Shown here: one piece after another, positions 46,171 through 57,329 of the stretch
How positions within the stretch are numbered: position 1 is the first letter of the stretch
Layout: each line of letters begins with the position of its first letter
Source of the DNA: Hypericum androsaemum
Taxonomy: Eukaryota > Streptophyta > Magnoliopsida > Malpighiales > Hypericaceae
Assembly (NCBI GenBank): GCA_963995505.1
Contig: OZ023181.1
Coordinates: forward strand, 20,704,221-20,768,220
Length of the DNA: 64,000 bases
Direction: 5' to 3'
Translations under genes and position numbers: made by a program
The notes under the pieces: generated by a model
Seen by the model: the letters and a program-made list of their open reading frames with translations, nothing else
What the model was told of the DNA's origin: nothing
Database searches by the model: none

Positions 46171-49100
46171 TCAGGCAATGTCACCCTCTGTCATATGCTT
46201 CTTTGCTTGGGCGGTAGAGTCCGGATTCTGTTCCGGCGATCGTTCGTTTCCGATCCCGACGCTGATATAGCCATCCTCATCATCCTCTTCAACCACATTC
46301 TTTGCAGCGACCGCGCCTCCGAAATCGCTGATGTTCCCATAGACCAGCACGAGGCTTCCGACAACGGCAACAACAAACGTGGCCCCGAAAGAGCTGCTGA
46401 GGTTTCCAGGCATCGTGGAGGCGACCGTGAAGCCTAGAAGCGCCCCTGAGGTTCTGGACCACGACAGCCAACCCGCGAATGCGCCTTCTTTCCCTTCCGG
46501 AGAGGAGTCTATTACTAGCACCCTCTCGAATGCATGTAGCAGCCCCGCGGATGTGCTCTGGACCGCTGCAAAAAAGAAGACGTGGTTCTTCTTCCAGGTG
46601 GATTCCCGGTAGAAGAACCCGACCCCGGTTGTGGACAATGCGAGGAGGAACCCGAGCAGGTGCATTTTCGCCGCGTCTGCCTTGAGGAGTCGTTGCAGAG
46701 GATGCAAGATCGGCAGAGAGGCGACCGGAACCAGGAAGTAAGTCAACCAGATGAACAGTATATCCTTTGGTCTAAAGCACATTTCGCCTACCAAGTAAAG
46801 ACCAACGGTTGTGAAGATGCACATTGTGGTAAATGAACCTAGGAGAGCCACGATCAGCCCCCCTAGAGCTTGAGGGTACCTATAGATGGAGAAAGAATGG
46901 GGCAACGAGGCCGGAGCGGATGCGAAGGCGGTACTCCCCTGTCCGGGTTTGATGAAGAGGACAAAGATGATCCCTGCAGCCCATTTAAGGCCACTGAAGA
47001 TCGAGACAACCCATAGACTGACGAACTTCTCCTTCTCCCTGAGCATATAGTACGTAAAAGTTGACATGATCGCGGAGCCTATCCCGCCCGCTGCAATGGC
47101 ATAGAGGGAGAGCCAGCTCGAGACCCCTCTCCGCGTCTGGAAGTGCTCTTTTCGGGTCTCTGATTCGGTGAACCGTCTGACCATTAGGCCGAGCTGGCGG
47201 GTGTGGGAAGCCGCGGCGATGGTGTGGGCTGCAATGATGGCTGCAATGTAGGGAGGGAAGATCCAAGAGACGTCGAAGAATCCGGTCGGCAGGCAGAAGA
47301 AAGCTCCGGTGGATATTGCTGCTGCGGCGATGAGGAGTTGGCTCCTGCCGTGGTCTAGGCGGGTGGAAATTAAGGTGAGGATTGGAGCTGCCAAAATCAA
47401 TCCTAGTCCCCATGAGAAGGAAGTCCACTCCAACGCAGAGAAGCTTGAACTTCCTACTGGTACAAAGTGTCGGGTTAGTGCTCGATACCTGCAACATCAG
47501 CCAACTTTAATTTTCAGATTAATGGATTCGGATTTGATCATTCAGCAGACAAAAGGACACCAACTTTAGTCACTCTACACAAATTGTTTTTTATATGACT
47601 AATATGGGTTGTCATGCGGTTTCAAAATCGATACTTCATACTATATAAAATATCGATTTTAAGCTCCTCAGTAAAAATTGATCATATTATACTAGTACTT
47701 GCATAAGCCAACTTTAGTATCACCGATCAACTCATATTTTTGGGTCTACTCATCTCTTAGCCAATGTTTTAAAAATTACGGTGATTTGATTGGTTTGCTA
47801 TTTAGAATCAATTACGAGTTGATTTTTTTACTAAAAATTACAGAGTGATTTGGCCGCTCAAAATTCGGTCAGACCACTTGGCCAGATATCTACAGGTGAC
47901 CCGGTTCGCTCGGAACATCAGTACAAGAAAACTTAATGTTTATTTTTTCTATTTTATACGATTTAATTTAGAACCAACACCTCCGCACTCAAAACGTGTT
48001 CATTACCTTTGGATCACAATAAATTTATTCTTTTAACAATTCTAGATAATAGGTGACTTAAGTTAAATAAATTTGACTAATTTGTCAAACAAAAAAATGG
48101 GTATAATTATTTTTATGTACTTTTAGGCTTGTTAAATTAATATTTTAAGACTTTGTTTCCATAAATTAAATATCAAAATTGGTCAATATTTGAACTTATT
48201 TGGTATTTTATCATTTTTATGTTAAATTAAATTTATTTCACCCTATTTAGTAATTATTAGTATAAAAAAAGATAGTAAATTACTCTCATGTCCCTAGTTT
48301 ATAGTTTTATTACTTGCAGGTCCCTGCTTTTTAAAAAAATATTGGTCTGAGGTACCTAGTCACCGGATCAGAGAATTTCTTTGGAGATTTTTAAGAAGGT
48401 CGATCCGGTGACTAGGGACCTCAGACTAATATGTTCTTAAAAAGTAGGGACCTCATACACTATTTTTGAAAGTCAGGGACCTGCGAGTAATAAAATTATA
48501 AACCAGGAACCTGAGGGTAATTTGTCCAAGAAAAAATCCCAGGTGTTATGGCAGCGGAAGTGTAAACACGAATGTGTAGAACACCCATAACAAATAGTAC
48601 GAGATAGAAAGAATCAAGGACACACGATATTACGTGATTCGGTCAATTGACCTACTCCACGGGGCCGAGACGATCATCACTATATATGTGGAGATACATG
48701 GTACATAAGTCATAGGCGAGGTGGTGCCTCAAGCCTAACTCTCTCGTGCCTATACTACCATTGCGTTATGCAAGACCAAAGACCAAAGAACATCTAACCC
48801 ATACTCTCCTATATATAGAGGATAAGCCCAATATATTTCTCAATAGGAATTAGAGTTCTATTCTAGTTAAGAATTTGGGACAAATCCTAACAATCTCCAC
48901 TTTGGACCAAATTCCAAAATCAATCGTCTTCTCAAGCTTCAAAGCTCATCGTCCACATCAGACCATCTTCACTCTGTGTGTGCCTCTTCCAGTAAGCTTC
49001 ATACTCAACATATCATCACCCGCCTCAATCTTGAAAACTCCACCTCGAATGGAATCTTCCACAAGTATCTCAATAACATATACTCACCTCGGGTCTTCAA

Positions 49101-51888
49101 CTCTAGAAGAACTAACACAACGGGAGAAAATCTTCATGCGAGCAATACGAGAGTTTTTTACATTGGAGAAACCACTCCAACGCCTACAACAATGCCTAAA
49201 TCTCATAGGCCAGCTTTAATCCTAGAAGCTCCAGCACAACCAATACTCATCTCAGTATGGTGTACTCTCACGGGGCATTCTCGAACCATTTTTCTACTGA
49301 CATAGCAGACTCTACCTCCACGGAAAACCTCCACCTTCATGTGGACACCGACTATTGGGATTACATCGTCGAGCGAATATCAATCTCAGTCCAAATAAGA
49401 GATGAGGACACCAACTACATGCCTTTACAACACCTTCGCGTGAACACCTACTGGACATCAATCTTGGAATTCTTCACCAGCTACAAGACTTTACATCACC
49501 TTCACGTGAACACCTTCTGGATACCAAGCATGATGTTGCTATTACACCTCACTCCTTCATCCTCGTGGGCAATTAGAAGACACACTGCATAACCTGTGAG
49601 TCAAAACAAAATAGATACTTGTAAACCTTTGCCTTCATCATTAACGAGTAACTGGTCCAAACAACATTCAAGGTCTTTACACGATTCACTTCTTAGTCCA
49701 ACATGATACGACCACTCCATGATCGATCAACCATGAACCCAAATCAAAATCCCATGGAACAAAGGAGTCTTCGGAGAAAGAAGTCGCCTCAAGCTCCTCT
49801 AACTTTCTCACACCACTCTCGACTACACATATAATACCACATACATGTATAGGAGATACCATTGGACCTGAGCTCAAAGTCCAATAAGATTTGGTCAACT
49901 ACCCAATTAGCCTTCACCTTGAACCAAATCACATGTTCGATCTTCAACCGTGAATCTCCAAGACCTGAATAATCTTCAATTCAACAGGACCCCAGTCTGA
50001 CTCTTCCTTGGTCAAATCTTCAACTCGGACAAACAAAATAACCACGCCCATCAAACCTGACACAAACTTCATGATCCAAACTAAGACCCAAGATTTTCTC
50101 CTCAAAATCGATCTAATCTTTATGGATCACCAATAATCTCGCCCAAAAAATAAGTCTGGTTCAACTTCCAAACCATGACTAATCACATCCACCATGCCTT
50201 CATAACCGAATATGGTCAAAACTGAATTAACCAGCCTCAAACTGGTCAAAATATCATTAACCAGCCCATCTTTTGGTCGAACCAAAAAACCAAACAGTCA
50301 CTCAACTCTCATTGACCCATAATTTCCTAAACCCTAAAATTAGGGTTTCAGTAAGGGGCGGCGGCCGGATCTTTCATCAACGACGGTGGTGACTTCACGC
50401 GGGCAGTCGACGGCAAGAACGGATAGGCGGCTGGTGTGCTCGGCCTCGGTCTGCGAGCGGTGTTGTTGCGGCGGCAGAGCGGGGAGAGCTTCTCTCCCTC
50501 CCCTGACTTTCTCTCTCCCCAACACAGGGGTATCTCTTCGCATCGACGGCAAGCTCCCGAACAAGGGCAACGACTGGGTCCTCTAGGCACTGTGAGGTGG
50601 GTGCACGGGCCTCCTCCTCGCCTCAAGGGACGACCAGCAGCGGGCGTCTCTCTCCTTCTCCAGAACACGAACAGTGAGCTTCTTCTCCTTAAGGCGCGGG
50701 CTTCTTCTCCTCTCTCTTCCACAGATCAGTGAACAGCGGCTCTCCTCCCTGGCGCGACGACGGAGCTTGGGGACGGTCGCCTCTACCACTGAGCGGCGAT
50801 GGTGGCAACGGACCGGGATGGCGGCCGGCTGATGTGGCTGGCGGCTCCAAGGATTTTCCAAACCTAATCCCCAATTTTCTTCCAATTCGCCCCAAATTAC
50901 AAAACTGCCAATGACCAATTTTTTTTCGTATACTCAAATCTCAGACCTGGCTCTGATACCAATTTGTTAGGGCAGCAGAAGCGTAAACACGAATGTGTAG
51001 AACACCCATAACAAATAGTACGAGATAGAAAGAATCGAGGACACACGATATTACGTGATTCGGTCAATTGACCTACTCCACGGGGCCGAGACGATCATCA
51101 CTATATATGTGGAGATACATGGTACATAAGCCATAGGCGAGGCGGTGCCTCAAGCCTAACTCTCTCGTGCCTATACTACCATTGCGTTATGCAAGACCAA
51201 AGAACATCTAACCCCTACTCTCCTATATATAGAGGACAAGCCCAATATATTCTTCAATAGGAATTAGAATTCTATTATAATTAGGAATTTGGGACAAATC
51301 CTAACACCAGATTATCTGACAACTTGACCTGATTAATCTGATGAACCCAAAAATTGTAGATTCGTGGATCGCCTCCCAGTTCAGTTTTAAAAACATTGAT
51401 TTTACGAACCGTGTTGGGACCTTCTGCCATTATGATTTACAAGAGTCCAGTTCAAGAAAAAATTTGCCGCGATCATATCATAAATTCGATTTGGTATATT
51501 CATCCATGACACGAACAGGGAAACAAACTTACAGGTCCATTTGCTTTGACCTGCAACTCAAGCTCTTATCATTAGGCTCCCAATAAGGCTCATCCACTCT
51601 GGTCTCCATCCCTTTGATCTGGCTGATGATGAGTGGGAAGAGCACAGGCAGCAGAGTAGTGAGGATAGAGTGGGAGCAAACTTCATACACATACCAAACC
51701 CACACTTCTCCTTTACTAGGCCTATCATAATCCTTCCTGACACCATTATAAACCTTCTCAGCCCTCTTAAGTTTCCTTCCAATTCTAATTCCTTTCCCTT
51801 CAATTTGGTCTCCACTGGTTTGCTCTGAGACTTCAAGAACTTCTGGGTTGGTGGTTGTACTCTGGCTTGGCGGCTCTGCTTCATCCAT
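46171..51888 (-). CDS. Atg22/UMF1-like major facilitator superfamily transporter
   Basis: Two exons (51888-51533 and 47488-46171) joined across a 4044-bp intron give 557 residues. The junction is clean: donor GTAAGT at 51532, acceptor TTGCAG before 47488, matching phase (CT plus G). Exon 1 has a hydrophilic N-terminus and the first membrane helix (VWVWYVYEVCSHSILTTLLP), resembling the WxxYDxANSxF start of the Atg22/UMF1 group. Exon 2 has eleven further helices, giving twelve in all, with MFS-like loops such as SHTRQLGLMVRRF. The C-terminus is acidic and cytosolic. Exon 2 has no ATG before its first helix, so exon 1 is needed. Substrate and membrane are unknown; vacuolar efflux is only a family-based guess. 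The intron is filled by transposable elements. Confidence 0.82.
48274..48526. mobile_element. Hairpin (fold-back) MITE in the transporter intron
   Basis: The whole 250 bp folds on itself: AAATTACTCTCATGTCCCTA at the left faces the inverse of GACCTGAGGGTAATTT-like sequence at the right, and GTACCTAGTCACCGGATC faces GATCCGGTGACTAGGGAC near the centre. It has no coding capacity. Confidence 0.7.
48544..48892 (-). repeat. 3' LTR of the intronic copia-type element
   Basis: Direct repeat partner of 50965-51306, beside the polypurine tract. It has a duplicated GACCAAA absent from its partner. Confidence 0.88.
50965..51306 (-). repeat. 5' LTR of the intronic copia-type element
   Basis: Direct repeat partner of 48544-48892, beside the initiator-Met primer site. 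Confidence 0.88.
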
Positions 51889-51969
51889 TTCAGTACCCTT
51901 TTTCTTGGATTCAGTTTATGATGATTGATGAGATTGGTTTGTTGCTTTAGTTGGGGAAACAATTGGAGG

Positions 51970-51977
51970 TATATAAA
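51970..51977 (-). promoter_or_regulatory. Probable TATA box of the transporter gene
   Basis: TTTATATA on the minus strand, 82 bp upstream of the ATG at 51888. Confidence 0.45.
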
Positions 51978-53672
51978 GTTTGAAGGTGTAATTGGATGTT
52001 ACGGCTAAGCAACAGCTGGTACGAAGTTCTCGAGAGTTTAGAGGCCTCGGTGTGTCCAAATAAATCGAGGGGAGGTATAAAGGTCGTATAAGTTTGGCAT
52101 TATTCTTGGCTTACTGGCACATAAAAGTGAAATCAGATGTTTCTATTGAGTATAGTTCGAATTTTATAAATAGAGCAGAATTTTTATATTTAGTTGGAAC
52201 CGGTGATACTTAAACTTTAATTAACTAATTTGAGTTTGAGAAAAAAAATGGATTGTAAGAGATGATAAAATGTTACTTATGATGCAATTAAATTCAAAAA
52301 AATTGAACTCATTCATATTGGATGTTAACAGATGCGAATAACTTTGTTTCATGTCAAACTTAATAATTAATACAAGTAAATGTAACATTAAATAAGTGAT
52401 GGTTTAAAAAAGGATTAAAAATGTTACGCCGTGGAATAAGAACAAAAGAGGAAAGGTGTGATTTTGTCGAGACTATGTTAAAGCCTGTTTTTGATTATGA
52501 CGATTGATCGTCACAATCCCCTTGGATTGAAGTTGAAAGGATCACATAGTTTCGGGACTACAGCTAGTAGTAGTACATCAATAATCAAACTTTTGATATT
52601 CCTTCTTGGTACAAGGAAATAACTATCATACATGGAGCTTCACTTTTTTTGAAGCTCATATTTAGACAACACTTATTTATGAGCAATTTTTTCTCTCTTT
52701 CGTATTCTTGAAGAATGAATCCAATTTTTCTAAGTTATTTGGACCAATTTTTATTAGAGCTTCGCTTTGCATCACAAAATTAACTATTTTGTATGTCACT
52801 ATATTAAATCGTGATGATACATTAAAGCATTTAACTCAAAATTTAAAACATTAAGTTTAGGTGGTTCATGGTGAAATCTGGAGAGCCTTGATCGAACCAA
52901 TTGATTTCTTGCTAAAAACATGTTGAAATGTGGTAGCATAGACAGAATACCATCCTGTCACAAATTTAAAAAAACAGAGACAAATATAAGCACCGTTAAA
53001 ATGTGATCACCCAGAAATTTTCATATCCGATGAATTCCATTCGATTAAAACCATATTCCTATTCTTGCTAGGACAATAATAACTGTGACATGTTCACAGG
53101 CTCTTGCGATTTATGTCTTGTTATCGAATCTACCGGAATCTATTGCCGGAAAACTCTTGTTTCTTGAAAGGGAACAGACAGGGCCGCATTACCGGATCCA
53201 CAAATCAAGCCCACAGGCCCCAGCTTCAGTTTTTGAAAATCCAGCCCATCTATACATTTTTCACGCATTTTTGTATGAGACTAGTTTTATGGTGATCTTT
53301 ACTCGAAAAACATTCATATCGATAAATATATTGGACAGTGCTAGATAACAGTAACAGGCCGAAATAACGTCAATTTTTAATATATGTTAGTATTACAATA
53401 TATCTCGAGACCCATACGAAAATTTAATTCTGCTCTTGTTCAACAGTTTTTTCGATAAAGAAAATAATTTTCTTATCTTTTGGGTAATTTTCAATTGCAC
53501 AAAATATTTTCTGGCAAGTATAACGAAACTTAATAAAGTAAAATAATCTTGTGTCGTCCTCACCTAAATTTTCTTAAATGCTGAAATTTATTGATCGTGC
53601 ATTCCAAAACAATACTTGTACTGGGGGCCATGCCAATTCCTTTTCCATCTTTTCCTTTTATTTTCTTTCTCT
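51978..53672. other. Intergenic region upstream of the transporter
   Basis: AT-rich DNA with no supported exon, RNA gene or bounded repeat. Confidence 0.5.
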
Positions 53673-53680
53673 ATCGTACT

Positions 53681-54410
53681 TAGGGATAGCAATGGATAGG
53701 GTCGGGTAGGGTATTGGTAGGACCCAACCCATACTCTACCATCGACCCTACAAATTTTTTATTGTTACACCCATACCCTACTCTCCAGGAGACCCAAGGT
53801 CTACAGGGTCTGCTGGTCCGACCCTTTAATATTCTATCTTTTTTATAATTACTTTACAATATATTTTTATTATTTCAATATAATCCAAATAAAAAATAAA
53901 GAAAAAATCAAAGTCTAAGTAATAAAATGATAATCTTAATTTAAAATTGAGAGTAAACCCTAAACCAACTCGTTCAACATAAAATGAAACACATACAACT
54001 AGCTCGTCAATCAAAAACTAAAACTTATAAGTATTCTTGCATAATATAAATTTTCAACTTCAAAATAATTTTTTCCTAAATTTTCAAGCGACATCTGAAC
54101 AAGTCTACTCGACCATCTTCTTGCTCTTGGGTGTGCGCTTATTCTTTTTATGGCTATATTATAATTATCTTAGCAATATAATAAATATGGATCTAAATAT
54201 GATCTAACTATGGTCTAACTAGGGTAGGGTCTAATTAATGGGTCTATGGGCAGGGTCTAGGTTTATATGGACCCTAACCAGACCCAGACCCTATCTAAAT
54301 AGATAGACCCAAACTCAAACCCAAACCCTACCAAAAACCCATAAACCTTAAAATCTATAGGATATGGTAAGAGTGTGATCCACTAGGTTTGGATTTTTTC
54401 ACCATCCCTA
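53681..54410. mobile_element. Non-autonomous hAT element with perfect 8-bp target duplication
   Basis: The ends TAGGGAT and ATCCCTA are inverse, and ATCGTACT flanks both sides (53673-53680 and 54411-54418). An 8-bp duplication with TAGGGAT-like ends is characteristic of hAT transposons. Subterminal GGGTCGGGTAGGG/GGGTAGGGTCT-type repeats occur at both ends. There is no transposase in its 730 bp. Confidence 0.88.
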
Positions 54411-54706
54411 ATCGTACTTTTGCTTTCTTATTTTTTCCGGTGAGACGGGGCTAATCGTTGTACTGGGGGCTCCTAGGATGCAAGAACCAATTTTATTCTG
54501 CAATTTTACAGGAAATCCTCTAAGTATGTGCTGAGCTGGGCACAATTGTCGGCTTCCATACTAATCCAACCTCTTAAACTAGTAGTCGGTGAATAAAAAT
54601 AAATGTATTTCTAATTGAAATGAGCCCAAAAAATTATTGGTGGGTTTATAATGACGCTTTTGAGTTATGGGCCTGAGCCAGGTAAAAGGGCACTCTATTT
54701 TTTTTT

Positions 54707-56130
54707 GGAAAAATATACATAAGTATCCTGTAGTTTAGCGAATTCCACATTTAAGATATGTAATTTAAAATTACACATTTAGACCCTATGGTATTTTTTT
54801 TGGGACACACCTCAGTCCCGGACAGCTTCTCGGCCACTTGGCAGTCTACGTGAGTTCCACATCACCCTAAACGTTGTCGTTTGGTGTCCTATGTGGACGT
54901 CTCGATAGTTAAGTTGTCGCTATAGCAAATTACCAAACTAAACACAATATTATTTTATTTTTAAAAAACCCCTTCATCTTCACTACATCTCCCATTCCAA
55001 CTTTAAACCCTTCATCCTCACTCAGGTTCACTCTAAATAATAAAAAACCCTCATGTTGTCGCTGGTGACCTCCCGTCTCCTCCCCCTACTTCTCCCCGTC
55101 GTGACCCCCGCAGTACCCACCTCCTCGCTGACGTGGCGGAGCAGTTCGCTCCAAAGGTCGGCCCCGGCCTCGTGGCTAGGGTTCGGGGTCCGCTTACAGG
55201 GTACCGGGGTGGGGTCCAGCTGACTGTATTGGATGTGGCTAGGATTCGGCTCGGCTGCTCCCTCTAGGACGGAGTCGCCCCCGCTTAAAACCCAGAAGCA
55301 AGCACCAATTTTTCCCCTCAATCTCTGCTCAAACCTTCAATTTTCTCCAGTGGAGTTCCGGGATTTTCCCTTTTAAAGGGAAAAACAAAACCCCACAAGA
55401 GGAGGGGTTAAAAATTCATGGTTTGCCGAAGCCAGGGTGTTCGTCGGTTAGTTGGGAGAGGATGAAGGAGTCGCCGGCGGAGGTGAGGAAGAGCTTGGGG
55501 AATTTTTTACGAAACCCCGTTAGATCGGGCTGCTTCTGCTTTTGATTTTGAGTTGCGAATTGCAGGTTTCTTGTTGACGAATTAGATATGTAGCCTTTGA
55601 TTTTGATTCTTGTTGCGATTTTGCAGGTTTGATTTTTATTTTGTTTTTAAGGATTAATCAGCAACGCTGTTGATTTTGATCTGTGTTACAGAATCGGTAT
55701 TTTATTAAAATGGGAAGATTACTAGGAGCTGGGTTGTTCGTTTGTTGCTGTGATTTCATTTGATAAGTTAGTTAATTTATTATGTTCTGTTGGGTGAAGA
55801 ACATGGCCGAAGAAGAAGAGGGAGAACGAGGGAGAGGTTGGGGGAGGGTGAAGATGAAGGTTTTTTGTATATAAAAAATTGGGTCTGTTTTGGTAATTTA
55901 TCACACGACACGTTAGCGACAATTTAACCATCGAGATGTCCATGTAGGACACCAAACGATGACGTTTAGGCTGATATGGAACCCACGTGGACTGCCAAGT
56001 GGTCGAGAAGCTGCCCGGGATTGAGGTGTGTCCCAAAAAAGAATACCACTGGGTCTAAATGTGCAATTTTAAACCACACACCCTAAATGTAGAATTCGCT
56101 AAACTACAGGGTACTTATGTGTACTTTTCC
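54707..56130. mobile_element. Long inverted-repeat element (Pack-MULE-like), 1.42 kb, upstream of OSCA1
   Basis: Inverted repeats of about 240 bp at each end share blocks such as TGTAGTTTAGCGAATTC, GGGACACACCTCA and GTTTGGTGTCCTA, at roughly 80% identity by eye. T-runs flank both ends. The interior has GC-richer, gene-like sequence (minus frame 55028-55321) that I do not recognise; no transposase. It ends 1.2 kb before the OSCA start codon. Confidence 0.7.
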
Positions 56131-57329
56131 CTTTTTTTTCTACAAATAGTGGGATTCCTTTCTTGGCATAATAATTACGTGCCGTTTCCTTTTCCTCCGC
56201 GTGGAGAAAACTGAGAAATAAGGGGAAACGGAATTGAAATTAATTCCTTTGACTAACCTCCAAGAAAAGAGACTAGGGATTCTCAAAATGTGACTTTATA
56301 ATTTCCTCCATGTAAATGGTGTTTGACCTTTAGATGGAAAAGTAGTTAGACCCATAATTTTCTTGTCTGATTATATCAACTGATAATAAATTTGCTCGTG
56401 TTCGAATTATATTAATTCTTTGATATACTTTTTAAAAAAAAATTAGGACAAACTCAAATTTAAATTAATTAATTTAGTAAATATTTTATGGAGATTTAGC
56501 GAATGTTCTAGTATCATGTTCGAATACGACACGAAGTGGTAAATATAAAAGACAAAAGAAAAAACCCCGCCAGTAAGGCGACGCCGTCACCTATCCCTCT
56601 CAACGGCAAAAAAACCACCGGCCACTATCTAGTCACATGCACAAACGAAACCGTGGTGTCTATTTTGTTCATCTTTTGCCTGTTGCGGCTTTTATGAAAC
56701 AAACCCAGAAGCCAAAATCCGCACTTGCATACAAAATCATCAGGGAAACACAATTGACAAAATCTCGATTTGGAGCGCGAAAATTTCAGTACGAAGGATT
56801 TTCTCATCTTTCGTATTCCAATCCGATTAAAATTTGAACTAATATATCTACTAAATTTATGCTGATTTCGAGAGATTAAACTTGAAAATAAAAGTGAGAA
56901 ACAAGTACAAGAAACATCCTCAACACTTTTAAAGAAACAGAATCCAATAAATGTCTTTCCTAAACAGCCAATACAATGTGGGAGACAATTGGATCCCACT
57001 CAAAGTGAAAGACTCCATAAACGGAAAAAAATGGTAAAAGATCAATTCCCATTCCCACTACCACCTCACTTTTTATTATTTTTATTTATACTAATTAGTA
57101 TCCGAATATTATCGCCCAGACTAATACAAATTCAACCAGTCTAAACACCACACGGCACACACCTCACTTTCCCTCCCAAAAAAACCAACAATTCCGTAAA
57201 CAGTTTATTCTTTCCTTTCTGCAACTTCCATCCCATACTTAAAATTCTTTCCTTTCCTCTCCTAACCCACATTCCACGTTCTCTCCTCTTCTTCCCCTTC
57301 CTCTCCTCATCCCTTTCTCTTGTATTGCA
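56131..57329. other. Upstream region and leader of the OSCA1-type gene
   Basis: No supported exon. The last 100 bp before the ATG are pyrimidine-rich (CTTTCC/CTCTCC runs), typical of plant leaders. Confidence 0.5.

Larger units (their letters stand above)
48544..51306 (-). mobile_element. Non-autonomous copia-type LTR element in the transporter intron, 2.76 kb
   Basis: Direct LTRs of 349 and 342 bp (48544-48892, 50965-51306) begin TGTTA and end CTAACA. A primer site TGGTATCAGAGC (minus, 50950-50961) adjoins the right LTR and a polypurine-like tract (AAAGTGGAGAT) adjoins the left. Flanking CCAGG and CCAGA match at four of five bases. The interior carries no recognisable gag or pol; a GC-rich block near 50340-50930 could be captured sequence. 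A 7-bp indel and a few substitutions separate the LTRs. Its orientation is the same as that of the host gene. Confidence 0.88.

Noticed and set aside
46979..47497. 170-codon alternative frame over the transporter
   Set aside because: It is an out-of-phase shadow of exon 2; the other frame gives eleven hydrophobic helices.
51529..51888. Separate small gene of 119 codons
   Set aside because: It ends exactly at a GTAAGT donor and supplies the missing first helix and ATG of the transporter, so I merged the two.
56625..56999. 124-codon minus-strand frame upstream of OSCA1
   Set aside because: No conserved domain, no neighbouring exons and AT-rich composition like the rest of the intergenic DNA.
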